This document shows positions 16,720 to 24,371 of a DNA stretch of 53,331 nt, one piece after another (position 1 is the stretch's first letter; the number at the start of each line of letters is the position of its first letter). The DNA comes from a virus. The position numbers and the translations under genes are program-made. A model generated the notes under the pieces. The model did not search any database. It was not told the origin of the DNA and saw nothing but the letters and a program-made list of their open reading frames with translations. Location: IMG/VR virus record IMGVR_UViG_3300036828_001070, positions 1 through 53,331 of that record; one strand, written 5' to 3'.

Positions 16720-18900
16720 TCAGCGCAAGTTGGAATCGGAAATTGCCCAGTCATCCACCGCTAACTGGCAGGTAGGAGTGTGGCTGTAGTCCACCGCCGG
16801 CAGCTTTCCTGTCGGCAGCGCATAACGCTTGGTAGAACGGTCTGCCATCACATCGAAGGCATGGCGAGTGAGGTAACTCTGCGCCGCCGCAATAATGCGG
16901 TCATCCTTCTGCCCGGCACGATGATCCATTCTGGTCTTACCGCTAAGCAGAGTACGCCGTTCCCAGTCTCTGCACTCCGCGATCAGCCATTTGGAGTTGG
17001 CTTTGTACCAGCCGTTGGTGATGGCATCCACAAACCGTCCGGTCAGAATCGGCCGAGTCACCGTATTGGTGCGGAAGCCTTCAATATGGCCAACGTTCTC
17101 GCGGATCTTTCTGGCGTCGTAGCCGGGCTGGTGAATGTGATGGTAGCTGAAGCCCATCAGCTTCAACTGCAGCTGGCAATCATCTCCGGACCGCTCTCTC
17201 TGCTCGATGCAGAACTTGACTCCACGCGGATCCCTGGTCCAGATCCGGTCACCCTCTTCGCCCTGCGAGTACCACGCTGCCAGACACGCAGCAAAACCCA
17301 CCATCTGCGGCGAATTCACCCGGTTGTGAACAAACTCGCATACCTGCTCATCACAGCCCTCTCCGGTAACGCTGTGCGCAATCGAGAGTACGCTGCGGTC
17401 CTCGTCCTCGTTGCCCAGACCGTCAGCGGTATCGATGCCAAAGCTGTAATCGCAGTCCGGCTTTGGCTCATACCACACCCGGATCCGGCCCAGCGTAGCC
17501 TTCTCATCGTCATCGTCACAAGGTCTGAGCGGCACCATGATCCATTCGTACTTCTGCCCGCGATGCGACTGCCAAGTAATATGTTTGCGTGGCGGTGCCG
17601 TACTGCTGTAGTCGATCAACAGCTCGTCCGGCTCCAGGCCATCGTCAATGGAATCGCCCTTAATCCCCCAGTCCTGATACTCACGTTTCCGCCCCATCTC
17701 CGCCTGCACGATAATGGCATCCTCAAAGACCGGATCATTCTTGCCCTGCAGGGCCTCAAAGTCGTCCGCCGGCATGTGCGACAGCCACACTCTCTGGGTA
17801 TGGGTCTTTACCGCTTCGTCGTAGTTGAACTCCCAGTACCACTGTTGTTCCCGCGACATCTCCCAATGCCTACCCATCACCCTGGCCAGATAGTCGGTAT
17901 GGCGGATATACAATTCGCAGCGCTGCACATGCTTGCGGGTGAAGGCGTGCGGCGTCCAGCCAGCAGGAATGGGAAACTTGCGGATCCAGTCCGGCTCCGG
18001 ATACTGGTCGGGAGCGCAGGGCCAGGAAAGGAAGATAGGACACAGGCGGGAACGTCCCAGCGGCCAGCCTTCCTTGCAGGCTCTCCACTTGTCGGCCTGC
18101 CATCCGGTATTGCCGTTGCCGGTGCCTTCATAGACGGCAAACAGCTTGCGCGTAGGATGAGTCGCCTTGAACAGACCCTCTTCCAGCACCTTCTTAGGAT
18201 TGGGTATGTCCCCAATCTCGGAGATATGCACCAGGGTCGGGGTCCAGCCCTGGGCGATGCCGGTAGCCTGCGATCCTGACTGCACCGCCAGAATCGAGCC
18301 ATTATCGAACTCGGTCAGACGAATGCGGTTGGTAGTCACCCGCGGCACCAGCCACCAGGGCAGATAGTTCAGGCAAACTTCGATCATCCGCCCCAGCAGC
18401 TCCGACTTATCAGCATTGATGGAAGCCATGACCGCCTGAGTATTGGCGAGAAAGAGCAGGCGATGCAGAAACTTCAATGCCACCTTGGTCGACACCCCCA
18501 GCTGTCGCGCCTTCAAGATCAACAACTCGATAGCCACCTCTTCCAGATCAAACTGGGCAATGATGGAATCGAAGACCTCCTGCGACTTGCGATTCGAGAA
18601 TTTGTAAATGTTGGAGGCATTGTCGGTGATGTAGGCGTAGCGCGTCTCCCAGTAGTCGGCATCGATGGTACACAACGCCTGCTCATTCTCGATCCAGCGT
18701 TGTACCCAGTTAAAACGCTTGTCCGACAATTTTGTAGTCAGTTCGATATAGGTATTGCGCGAGTTGGCATCGCGTTTGGTGATGGAATCGATATACGCCT
18801 TGAACTCTTCTACCTCAGCCAGGGAATGGTAACTGAGCGACCACCCGTTCTTACGCTCAAACTCAGCCAGCTTACCCAGAATGACGCTTGGCGCATACAT
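16720..18900 (-). CDS. terL: Terminase large subunit (726 aa)
   Basis: ATP-driven DNA packaging motor and headful/cos nuclease. Walker A-like ARQLGVST lies at residues 131-138 and Walker B-like VHISEIGD at about 224-231. The C-terminal nuclease shows FGIDTADG (487-494) with further acidic residues GNEDEDRS, and a late DDRII motif. ATG 18900 is taken; there is no clear SD, and a TGTAGGCC element lies 10-17 nt upstream. It follows a strong terminator and precedes the portal block. Confidence 0.9.
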   Translation of the reverse strand: MYAPSVILGKLAEFERKNGWSLSYHSLAEVEEFKAYIDSITKRDANSRNTYIELTTKLSDKRFNWVQRWIENEQALCTIDADYWETRYAYITDNASNIYKFSNRKSQEVFDSIIAQFDLEEVAIELLILKARQLGVSTKVALKFLHRLLFLANTQAVMASINADKSELLGRMIEVCLNYLPWWLVPRVTTNRIRLTEFDNGSILAVQSGSQATGIAQGWTPTLVHISEIGDIPNPKKVLEEGLFKATHPTRKLFAVYEGTGNGNTGWQADKWRACKEGWPLGRSRLCPIFLSWPCAPDQYPEPDWIRKFPIPAGWTPHAFTRKHVQRCELYIRHTDYLARVMGRHWEMSREQQWYWEFNYDEAVKTHTQRVWLSHMPADDFEALQGKNDPVFEDAIIVQAEMGRKREYQDWGIKGDSIDDGLEPDELLIDYSSTAPPRKHITWQSHRGQKYEWIMVPLRPCDDDDEKATLGRIRVWYEPKPDCDYSFGIDTADGLGNEDEDRSVLSIAHSVTGEGCDEQVCEFVHNRVNSPQMVGFAACLAAWYSQGEEGDRIWTRDPRGVKFCIEQRERSGDDCQLQLKLMGFSYHHIHQPGYDARKIRENVGHIEGFRTNTVTRPILTGRFVDAITNGWYKANSKWLIAECRDWERRTLLSGKTRMDHRAGQKDDRIIAAAQSYLTRHAFDVMADRSTKRYALPTGKLPAVDYSHTPTCQLAVDDWAISDSNLR

Positions 18901-18909
18901 ACAGGTCAG

Positions 18910-18926
18910 TGTAGGCCATAGCCGCA
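18910..18926. promoter_or_regulatory. Operator half-match in front of terL
   Basis: TGTAG-GCCATAGC-CGCA: the left half-site is perfect, the right arm is poor. It is located 10 nt upstream of the terL start in a region without a visible ribosome binding site, similar to O1 at the tail gene. Confidence 0.35.
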
Positions 18927-18986
18927 ATCGATGTTAAACTGGCTGCGGCCCACCAGGCCATCCGGGAGTAATTCGAGCTTGCTCCC

Positions 18987-19029
18987 AAACAGAAAAGCCC
19001 CTCCGGGGCGAGAGGGGCTTTTCCTGTTT
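18987..19029. terminator. Strong bidirectional terminator
   Basis: AAACAGAAAAGCCCCT (18987-19002) pairs with AGGGGCTTTTCCTGTTT (19013-19029), a ~16-bp stem with one bulged C and flanking A/T runs. It separates the small-gene block (19124-26410) from the terminase-capsid block and implies a distinct promoter or antitermination for the late genes. Confidence 0.85.
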
Positions 19030-19108
19030 AACGGAAGAGTTTATGCCTGTTCTTCCGAATTACCATACCGATAACAAAACCTACAACGAGAACAACCGCG
19101 AGCAGCAT
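19028..19108 (-). CDS. Possible micro membrane peptide (26 aa)
   Basis: MLLAVVLVVGFVIGMVIRKNRHKLFR would be one transmembrane helix with a basic cytoplasmic tail. There is no ribosome binding site, and its stop touches the terminator stem. Reported because the hydrophobic-then-basic pattern is typical of real phage micropeptides; it may be chance. Confidence 0.25.
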   Translation of the reverse strand: MLLAVVLVVGFVIGMVIRKNRHKLFR

Positions 19109-19123
19109 GAAGATGATGCTAAC

Positions 19124-19849
19124 TTACGAACCTGATTCCAGGGTTCGTGCCCGCAACGGCAGTAGTTTGGCCTGAGTTTCAGAGAGCCGGGGAAACAGGC
19201 GGTTCAGGTCTGCCTCACGCTCCTCTTCGGAATCCGGTTCCACCTCCGGCCGCTCCGGCTGATTCAGGGGATTGATGATAAAGGTGCTGCCCTTGACCGT
19301 AGGCAGGAAGCCAAGTCCGGTCTGGATAGCGGTACGGTCGCGCTCTCCGGCAAAGCGGCGGGCAAACTCGATGCGCTTCTTCATCACTTCAGGATGATGC
19401 GACAGGGCAATGATCTTGACCGCGTTGGCGCTATGCGCCTGAATCGCCATCACCGCTCCGCCCAGCAGGTAGATTGGGGAAACCCCGGCCGCCAGGGCAA
19501 TCGCCTCCCAGCGCAGATACTTGCGATCACCAGCCGGAATCGAATCATGCTTCTCCACGAAGGCCACCACATGCGGGTCTTCGGAGAAGCGCATCGCCTC
19601 CAGCGCCGCCTTCAACCCACCTTGTCCGCTTTTCAACAGAGTGGAAATATCCGGCGTCGTCCCCAGCGCCAACTTAGTTACTCCCAGACGAGCCAGTGCC
19701 CCGCTTTTGCGGTCGCGGGGTGGCCTTGGCGTGATCTTCGACAAACTTCTTTTCCCTCCAGCCGGTCCACTCCTGGTCGCTCTCGTCTGAGGCTCCCTGG
19801 GCTTCGCGGAGCCTTTCTTCTTCGGTTTGACGATGCGTAACGATGGCAT
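19124..19849 (-). CDS. terS: Probable terminase small subunit (241 aa)
   Basis: Just upstream of the large subunit. It has a very basic N-terminal tail (MPSLRIVKPKKKGSAKPREP), a helical core (EDPHVVAFVEKHDSIPAG, then LRWEAIALAAGVSPIYLLGG, HTH-like) and an acidic C-terminal segment. ATG 19849 has a textbook AAGGAGG 6 nt upstream. That SD and the first 58 codons lie inside the 110-aa gene in another frame. DNA recognition for packaging is inferred. Confidence 0.6.
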   Translation of the reverse strand: MPSLRIVKPKKKGSAKPREPQTRATRSGPAGGKRSLSKITPRPPRDRKSGALARLGVTKLALGTTPDISTLLKSGQGGLKAALEAMRFSEDPHVVAFVEKHDSIPAGDRKYLRWEAIALAAGVSPIYLLGGAVMAIQAHSANAVKIIALSHHPEVMKKRIEFARRFAGERDRTAIQTGLGFLPTVKGSTFIINPLNQPERPEVEPDSEEEREADLNRLFPRLSETQAKLLPLRARTLESGS

Positions 19850-20006
19850 CGCGTACCTCCTTTTTTCCCGGATACTGCCGCTCAAAACGCTCTCGCTCCA
19901 GCTGATTGCTGACATGCAAGGCTATCCCGATATCGCGCAACGCAGTCGCAATTGAACCCAGATTATAGGCGGCCACTTCCAGCGCATTAGTCTCTTCGTC
20001 GGTCAT
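19674..20006 (-). CDS. Helical charged protein overlapping the terS start (110 aa)
   Basis: MTDEETNALEVAAYNLGSIA starts at ATG 20006, overlapping the previous stop as ATGA. It is rich in Glu/Arg/Gln, probably helical (ERERFERQYPGKKEVRDAIV). Its last 176 nt overlap the terS frame; the residues KKEVRDA encode the terS ribosome binding site. Unknown function, probably co-translated with its neighbours. Confidence 0.6.
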   Translation of the reverse strand: MTDEETNALEVAAYNLGSIATALRDIGIALHVSNQLERERFERQYPGKKEVRDAIVTHRQTEEERLREAQGASDESDQEWTGWREKKFVEDHAKATPRPQKRGTGSSGSN

Positions 20007-20401
20007 TTCACCGCCACCCCTCTGGCCACATCCTTGCGGCTGTAGCGCACGTTGCGGATCACGTCCTTGCCCTGCTCATCTTTGGTCAGGGTGGGCACCG
20101 GCTGCCCCGTCTCTACCCGCACCTCATTGGGTGGTGCCGGATCAATGTGGAAGTCGGCTTCCACGTGCTGCGGCGTCTCCGCCGGCTTTACCCCCTCCGC
20201 AAGCTGTACCCGGTAATCGCCCTTGATATGGGAGCCGGCATCATGCATGTCCAGGTGAATCTCGATCTCCGCCGAAAACCAGTCATAAGCGCTGTTGGGG
20301 TTCAGGTAGCAGTCGGTCTGCAGCTTCGCGCGCACCTTGTCCAGCACCGCTTCCACAACTTCGGTGCCACTCAGGGGATTATTCAATGTTCGCTCCGCCA
20401 T
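20003..20401 (-). CDS. Unknown protein (132 aa)
   Basis: MAERTLNNPLSGTEVVEAVLDKVRAKLQ followed by a beta-rich region with SAEIEIHLDMHDAGSHIKGDYRV. ATG 20401 has GCGGAGG 6 nt upstream. It overlaps the zinc-binding gene at its start and the 110-aa gene at its end (ATGA). The layout implies one polycistronic message. No family is recognised. Confidence 0.6.
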   Translation of the reverse strand: MAERTLNNPLSGTEVVEAVLDKVRAKLQTDCYLNPNSAYDWFSAEIEIHLDMHDAGSHIKGDYRVQLAEGVKPAETPQHVEADFHIDPAPPNEVRVETGQPVPTLTKDEQGKDVIRNVRYSRKDVARGVAVK

Positions 20402-20603
20402 CATCATCCTCCGCACATACCACGTTAAAACAGATTTCACACAACCCCGAAATAGCGAACTCCCGCCGTCCAGCTGCGCTGTAATAGCGTGCCAGCGCCG
20501 GCTTGCGACAGCGAATGCACTCGCCATCCTGCAGTAAACCTCCACCCTGCTCCGCAATCAGCTGGCGCAGATGGTCTTTGAGCCGCTGCAGGTCATCAGC
20601 CAT
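20379..20603 (-). CDS. Small zinc-binding protein (74 aa)
   Basis: Two cysteine pairs, ECIRCRKPALARYYSAAGR and GLCEICFNVVC, form a treble-clef or ribbon-like site. This CxxCxKPALARYYS...GLCxxCF pattern is common in phage small proteins. ATG 20603 with GGAGAAAG upstream overlaps the XRE gene by 8 nt. Function unknown; nucleic-acid binding is likely. Confidence 0.65.
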   Translation of the reverse strand: MADDLQRLKDHLRQLIAEQGGGLLQDGECIRCRKPALARYYSAAGRREFAISGLCEICFNVVCAEDDDGGANIE

Positions 20604-20961
20604 GGGCTTTCTCCTCCAGGGCATTAAACATGCGGTGCGGCAGGATCTGCCGCAACTGCTCTATCTGCTGGTCAGTCAAGCCAAGAAGATCGATCAGTAT
20701 CCTGCGATTGCGCGGGTCGGTCTGGCCGTTGCGCTCATGCCGCGCCTTCAACTCCGCAAACTTAATCAGGGTTCTGCGCGAAGGGATGCAGGGCCACCGC
20801 GGGTTCCGGGCGTTGCCGGACTCGGTATATTGCACCGTACGCCGCGAGATGCCCAGCTCCGCAGCCAGCATCACCTGGGTAAAGCCGTGCCTGCGGCGAA
20901 AGCGCGTCCACTCCCTGGCCACGGCTTTATGCTGGATCTGTTCGGCCCTGGTTGGCGACAT
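20596..20961 (-). CDS. XRE/Cro-type HTH regulator (121 aa)
   Basis: Helix-turn-helix at about residues 25-50: RRRHGFTQVMLAAELGISRR then TVQYTESGN, the standard XRE spacing with a Q at the first recognition turn. ATG 20961 has AAGGGGAAG upstream. Operator O3 lies 46-63 nt upstream, so this gene may belong to or govern the TGTAG regulon. It precedes the packaging genes and may regulate them. Confidence 0.7.
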   Translation of the reverse strand: MSPTRAEQIQHKAVAREWTRFRRRHGFTQVMLAAELGISRRTVQYTESGNARNPRWPCIPSRRTLIKFAELKARHERNGQTDPRNRRILIDLLGLTDQQIEQLRQILPHRMFNALEEKAHG

Positions 20962-21005
20962 ACCCGCTTCCCCTTGCGCCCAAAGCTTGCGCTGAATCAC
21001 TATAG

Positions 21006-21023
21006 CGTAGGCCACAGCCTACA
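21006..21023. promoter_or_regulatory. Operator-like palindrome O3
   Basis: Plus strand CGTAG-GCCACAGC-CTACA, one mismatch from TGTAG-N8-CTACA. It overlaps the stop codon of the 75-aa gene and lies upstream of the XRE regulator gene. It also forms the inner palindrome GTAGGCCACAGCCTAC. Confidence 0.5.
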
Positions 21024-21246
21024 GTGCAGAGTTTTGTCTTTGCAATAGCTTCGCCAAATCAGCAATTGCATCAGAAAATCGATTATTTTCCTTATCGGCC
21101 AAATTTTGCCAAGCTTCCTCTTCCGTGTCTCCCACCGTCTCAAAGTATGGCCCACGACCCACGGTTATCCCAAACATTCCAGTTGGATCTACTCCGCATC
21201 TTGCATGAGGATATATCTGCAAAACTTGATCTTTAGCGGTCATCAT
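21019..21246 (-). CDS. Unknown protein (75 aa)
   Basis: MMTAKDQVLQIYPHARCGVD... with a central GMFGITVGRGPYFETVGDTEEEAWQNL pattern that looks like a small alpha/beta fold. GGAG lies 7 nt upstream of ATG. The stop TAG is part of O3. Such short proteins with an 'xxAW..L' end are common in phages; function unknown. Confidence 0.55.
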   Translation of the reverse strand: MMTAKDQVLQIYPHARCGVDPTGMFGITVGRGPYFETVGDTEEEAWQNLADKENNRFSDAIADLAKLLQRQNSAL

Positions 21247-21249
21247 TTT

Positions 21250-21507
21250 CTACTCCTTCAAAGCTTCACGCACACAATCACACAGCACCCGCGTCGTGGG
21301 TTCGCGATGCTGAGTGAGACGGTTCCACTTCGCAGCTTTAACTTCGTCCCACTCGCCCCCTGAATGAAAGAGCAGCACCAGCTCCAGCGCATTGCGCATC
21401 CTGGCGACGGATTCGCTAGTCACTGCAGCACGGTCGCGTGGCACTATCTCATCTACCGCCTGTTGTGCCGCAGTTGCCCTGCGCGCGAACTCCTTCAACC
21501 TGTCCAT
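21250..21507 (-). CDS. Unknown helical protein (85 aa)
   Basis: MDRLKEFARRATAAQQAVDEIVP... with an Arg-rich, helical N-terminal half and CVREALKE at the end. GTG 21513 is an alternative start that would overlap the upstream stop as GTGA; ATG 21507 with GAGGTGG is chosen. Part of the overlapping small-gene run. Confidence 0.55.
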   Translation of the reverse strand: MDRLKEFARRATAAQQAVDEIVPRDRAAVTSESVARMRNALELVLLFHSGGEWDEVKAAKWNRLTQHREPTTRVLCDCVREALKE

Positions 21508-21509
21508 AC

Positions 21510-21692
21510 TCACACCACCTCTTCGACTGCGTAGGGCGTCCAGTGCGGGTTGTCCGCGTTAATCGTGTTCGCCAATCGCAACAGATGATTCGCCAGCGCC
21601 GAATTGCCATCACGCATGGCTGTCCCGGTGGCCATACCGAGAGCGATAAGCAATAAATCGTGGTCATCCCCGTTCAACTCCGGCAGTTTCAT
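21510..21692 (-). CDS. Unknown small protein (60 aa)
   Basis: MKLPELNGDDHDLLLIALGMATGTAMRDGN..., an acidic helix-forming protein with a central LANHLLRLANTINADNP. An in-frame ATG at 21701 overlaps the previous stop; ATG 21692 is taken. Stop and next start overlap or are 3 nt apart. Family not recognised. Confidence 0.5.
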   Translation of the reverse strand: MKLPELNGDDHDLLLIALGMATGTAMRDGNSALANHLLRLANTINADNPHWTPYAVEEVV

Positions 21693-21694
21693 CG

Positions 21695-21925
21695 CTACCA
21701 TCCCAGATCGGTATCAAACACGTCGTCAATCACCAGTTTCCTGGTTTTGTCCAGGTGCACCGCAGCAAACAATTTTGCTTTCCCGTACTGTTCCAAGCCG
21801 AAGACCGCGAAAAGATTCTCCATCAGCCCATCCATAACAAACTGGGTTTCAAAGCTGCGGTCCTGGCTATACATCAGGCCCGGACCATCGGGACGATTCA
21901 GCGGGCGCTGCATCTTGACGATCAC
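21695..21925 (-). CDS. Unknown protein (76 aa)
   Basis: GTG start at 21925 (GTGA overlap with the previous stop, GGGAG upstream). MIVKMQRPLNRPDGPGLMYSQ leads to a region (RSFETQFVMDGLMENLFAVF) with alternating hydrophobics. The PLNRPDGPGLMYSQDR segment is a pattern I have seen in soil-phage small proteins. Function unknown. Confidence 0.6.
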   Translation of the reverse strand: MIVKMQRPLNRPDGPGLMYSQDRSFETQFVMDGLMENLFAVFGLEQYGKAKLFAAVHLDKTRKLVIDDVFDTDLGW

Positions 21926-22281
21926 TGTGGCTCCCTGGCCAGAGCGTTCAAAGCCCTCGCCTCTTCCCGCTCCAGCATTCGGCCGATCTGGAGGCCCCAG
22001 TAAAAGAATTCCATTCCCGCTTCATAGAAGATCGGTTCAGCACTAACCATGTTGCTAGGCCCCTTGCTCTCCTTCTCATCGTTCTGGAGTGCTTCATAAA
22101 TCTTTGATCCTGACAGCGAGATCCTGATCGCATTCATAAATAACTTCAGCGCAACGCGCTCGTCAGCAAGACATTCCCGGACAATCTCCGGATAAGCGCT
22201 TCCGACAGCCAACCCAAAATTCTTCTTAGTGAAATCCTGCGATGCCTCCATTTGCTGCACCAGCATCTCTGCAATCTTCAT
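21922..22281 (-). CDS. Unknown helical protein downstream of the lysis genes (119 aa)
   Basis: MKIAEMLVQQMEASQDFTKK... is Glu/Lys/Met-rich and helical, with SGSKIYEALQNDEKESKG and a C-terminal GLQIGRMLEREEARAL. ATG 22281 has GAGGAAA upstream and begins 12 nt after the 45-aa membrane protein gene. The role is unclear; it may be a regulatory or lysis accessory protein. Confidence 0.55.
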   Translation of the reverse strand: MKIAEMLVQQMEASQDFTKKNFGLAVGSAYPEIVRECLADERVALKLFMNAIRISLSGSKIYEALQNDEKESKGPSNMVSAEPIFYEAGMEFFYWGLQIGRMLEREEARALNALAREPQ

Positions 22282-22292
22282 TATTGTTTTCC

Positions 22293-22430
22293 TCACTTCA
22301 GAGTTTTCTTGAACTCTTCCTGTCGCTTGATAACTTCTGATATCTTCTTCAGCACCAAGGCCAGAACAATGGCCATCTCAACACCCACAGCGGCTATCAG
22401 AGCATCGGTGATTAAGGCTTCGTGGCTCAT
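22293..22430 (-). CDS. Small membrane protein, possible holin or spanin (45 aa)
   Basis: MSHEALITDALIAAVGVEMAIVLALVLKK: a short N-terminus, one transmembrane helix, then a basic/acidic helical tail (ISEVIKRQEEFKKTLK). The ATG overlaps the endolysin stop (ATGA) with GGAGGAGAG upstream, so the two are translated together. Position and topology fit a pinholin-like holin or an i-spanin remnant that would release or time the muramidase. Confidence 0.6.
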   Translation of the reverse strand: MSHEALITDALIAAVGVEMAIVLALVLKKISEVIKRQEEFKKTLK

Positions 22431-23053
22431 AGGTTTCTCTCCTCCGTCACTTCTATCTGCTTCCATTTTTGCCAGGCATCACGCAACCGGATATGGTACT
22501 GATGCACGGCAAAACCTGGTCCATTGTAGCCACGCGCAAACCTCGCCCAATCATGCTGGCGCAACGCCGAATCCAGCTTTTTACTCTTCACAAAGGCCAC
22601 AAAGGCATCCAGATGCGCTGCCGCACCCGCACCCATGGCCTCCACAAACCCCACAATCGAGGGGTGACCAACTGCGGCATGATTGCTGCCCAGTACCTGG
22701 AACATGCCCCAGGAACAAGCCTGATGGGCTGCATTCCAGTCATGTGCGGCGGCATCCTGCAGACGCTCATGCTGGCCGGCACCGGCGCGGCCATAGAGAT
22801 TGCGATTCCACTTGGGCGAAGACAGCGCCATGCCGTTGCGATCCAGCTTGTCCGCATGACGCCCATCGGTCAGGCGATGGAAGATATGTGCCTCATAGAG
22901 TATCTGGGGACGGCCATCGGGCAGGAATCCCTCCCCCCTGGCTTCGACTTCAGCCACCGCACGCACTGCGGCCACATCACAATCAAGCGCAGCGGCAGCA
23001 CGAGCAAAATCAGCGTCGGTCAAACAAGAGATGATTGATTCAGGAACGCTCAT
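22427..23053 (-). CDS. Endolysin: N-acetylmuramidase (DUF3380-like, 208 aa)
   Basis: Cuts the peptidoglycan glycan strand for host lysis. The catalytic-side motif VAEVEARGEGFLPDGRPQIL, then YEAHIFHRLTDG, YGRAGAGQHERL, ACSWGMFQVLGSNHAAVG and FARGYNGPG are the hallmarks of the N-acetylmuramidase family (Pfam DUF3380). The Glu of VEARGEGF is the likely acid. It has no signal peptide, so it needs a holin. Start ATG 23053 overlaps the previous stop and has AAGGAAAAGG upstream. Confidence 0.85.
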   Translation of the reverse strand: MSVPESIISCLTDADFARAAAALDCDVAAVRAVAEVEARGEGFLPDGRPQILYEAHIFHRLTDGRHADKLDRNGMALSSPKWNRNLYGRAGAGQHERLQDAAAHDWNAAHQACSWGMFQVLGSNHAAVGHPSIVGFVEAMGAGAAAHLDAFVAFVKSKKLDSALRQHDWARFARGYNGPGFAVHQYHIRLRDAWQKWKQIEVTEERNL

Positions 23054-23598
23054 ACCTTTTCCTTCAGCCATTCATTCATTGATGCCGGCAGCTTGGTATG
23101 CCCATTGCGCAGCGCATCCAACCGATCGCTCTCCGGCCACTCCAACGAGTAATCCTCACCTGTCCAGCGTTTCTGAAAGATCGGATAGCCGCGGTACTCG
23201 TCATTCAACACATGAGCATCTCCGTTCCAGGTCGCGTCATCGCCACGTTCCACCGAGAACTCTACCCCAAAGTAGGCAAGACCTGTATTCGCCCAACTCG
23301 AATCCACCAGATCCCCGGTCTCAGTGGCATTCCAGGCGTGCAGAATAATCTCTCCGGTAGGTGCCAGCGCGAAACCTTCGATGTACCTGAGACTGTGCCT
23401 TCCTGCAAGATTGATAGCGTTCCCGTAGCACATCTTCTGCACTCCGATCGGATAACGTCCCTCCCAGTGCCCGACATATTCCCTGCCATGCTCCAATACG
23501 AAGTCATAGGCCGACCGATAGACCAGCCCCGGCAGAAGCGGGTGTCTGTCAACCACCTCGCGCATCGCCTCCAGCATTGCCTCGCACGCCTCGCTCAT
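23050..23598 (-). CDS. Papain/transglutaminase-like unknown (182 aa)
   Basis: QKMCYGNAINLAGRHSLRYIEGFAL, HAWNATETGDLVDSSW and NTGLAYFGVEF give an ordered Cys (KMCYGN), His (HAWN), Asp (DSSW) set. These are the signature positions of NlpC/papain-like or transglutaminase-like folds and of a conserved phage 'CxxNA...HAW...D.TW' family. It overlaps the endolysin start and the zinc-ribbon stop. Activity on peptidoglycan or a host protein is inferred, not shown. Confidence 0.6.
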   Translation of the reverse strand: MSEACEAMLEAMREVVDRHPLLPGLVYRSAYDFVLEHGREYVGHWEGRYPIGVQKMCYGNAINLAGRHSLRYIEGFALAPTGEIILHAWNATETGDLVDSSWANTGLAYFGVEFSVERGDDATWNGDAHVLNDEYRGYPIFQKRWTGEDYSLEWPESDRLDALRNGHTKLPASMNEWLKEKV

Positions 23599-23792
23599 TG
23601 CGTCAACCCTTCCTGCAACAGTTGGTGCAGATAGCGCTCCAGTCCCGCGGGATGCTCATGGGCACAGTCCCAGCACACCTCTTCGCCCCCTGGCCCGGCA
23701 GGATGACAGGTGGTGACGACACCGCAAAACGTGCATCGACTCTCTTCCCCATCCCCCAAAACCAGAAGAACAATACGAACCTGTCGGGTCAT
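23595..23792 (-). CDS. Small zinc-finger protein (65 aa)
   Basis: RCTFCGVVTTCHPAGPGGEEVCWDCAHEH has two cysteine pairs (CTFC and CWDC) plus a Cys/His, a treble-clef-like zinc site. Starts at ATG 23792 with ATGA overlap to its neighbour, and its stop overlaps the next start too. Unknown partner, likely nucleic acid. Confidence 0.6.
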   Translation of the reverse strand: MTRQVRIVLLVLGDGEESRCTFCGVVTTCHPAGPGGEEVCWDCAHEHPAGLERYLHQLLQEGLTQ

Positions 23793-24106
23793 CGAATCGC
23801 CTCTCCGCTCTCCGGATCCACGATGGTCTGTTCCACCGGCTTCTCGTCCTGCAGTTGGCGGAAGTAGCGGAAGTCGCGCATCAGCATCGCCGTCGCATCC
23901 TCCGGCAACCGGTTCACCGCAAAAAAGCGCACCACCATAGCATCAGCCTCAGTACGCGCGGCAGTCACGATAAGGTCTTTGGCGATCTTGTGCGCCTCGG
24001 CAATAGTGAGCTGGGCCTTCTCGCCGTTCACCGACAGGCGCACATAAGGCTCCTTATTGCGTACCGCCACAATGCCGTCCACAAAAATGTGAGTATCATT
24101 GCTCAT
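23789..24106 (-). CDS. Unknown protein (105 aa)
   Basis: MSNDTHIFVDGIVAVRNKEPYVRLSVNGEKAQLTIAEAHKIA: a beta-hairpin start, then helical LIVTAARTEADAMVVRFFAV. Length and the opening recall small single-domain phage proteins with an 'aHxIAxDLI' helix. GGGGAG lies 6 nt upstream of ATG. Function unknown. Confidence 0.55.
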   Translation of the reverse strand: MSNDTHIFVDGIVAVRNKEPYVRLSVNGEKAQLTIAEAHKIAKDLIVTAARTEADAMVVRFFAVNRLPEDATAMLMRDFRYFRQLQDEKPVEQTIVDPESGEAIR

Positions 24107-24118
24107 ACGTTCTCCCCT

Positions 24119-24346
24119 TTACGGCGCAGGCTTCCTTCTTTTGCGAAACTCCTTTGCCAGAGGGCAGGTAGCAAAGTGGCTAATCGCCGGCGACTCTGGT
24201 TCTGCCATCACATCCATGGGTATGCTCTTGCCCTCCGGCGTGGTCCAGAACTCCATCGCCTGGTTGCAGCCCAGACAGTAAGTGCCGGATCTCCGCCGGT
24301 ATCCCGCCGCTTCCAGAGCCGCGCGTGTAGCCGGAAAGGTCATCAT
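24119..24346 (-). CDS. Zinc-binding small protein (75 aa)
   Basis: MMTFPATRAALEAAGYRRRSGTYCLGCNQAMEFWTTPEGKSIPMDV... with CLGC near residue 22 and a His/Cys pair (SHFATCP) near residue 58, a Cys3His-type zinc site. GTG 24352 is an alternative start. It lies in the run of overlapping genes upstream of the lysis cassette; function unknown. Confidence 0.55.
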   Translation of the reverse strand: MMTFPATRAALEAAGYRRRSGTYCLGCNQAMEFWTTPEGKSIPMDVMAEPESPAISHFATCPLAKEFRKRRKPAP

Positions 24347-24371
24347 CGCCACCAGTCAGGGACGGTTACAG

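Noticed and set aside
16780-18279. A 499-residue open frame on the plus strand opposite the terminase
   Set aside because: It is antisense to a protein with clear Walker and nuclease motifs and its translation is low-complexity Arg/His/Pro-rich with no ribosome binding site.
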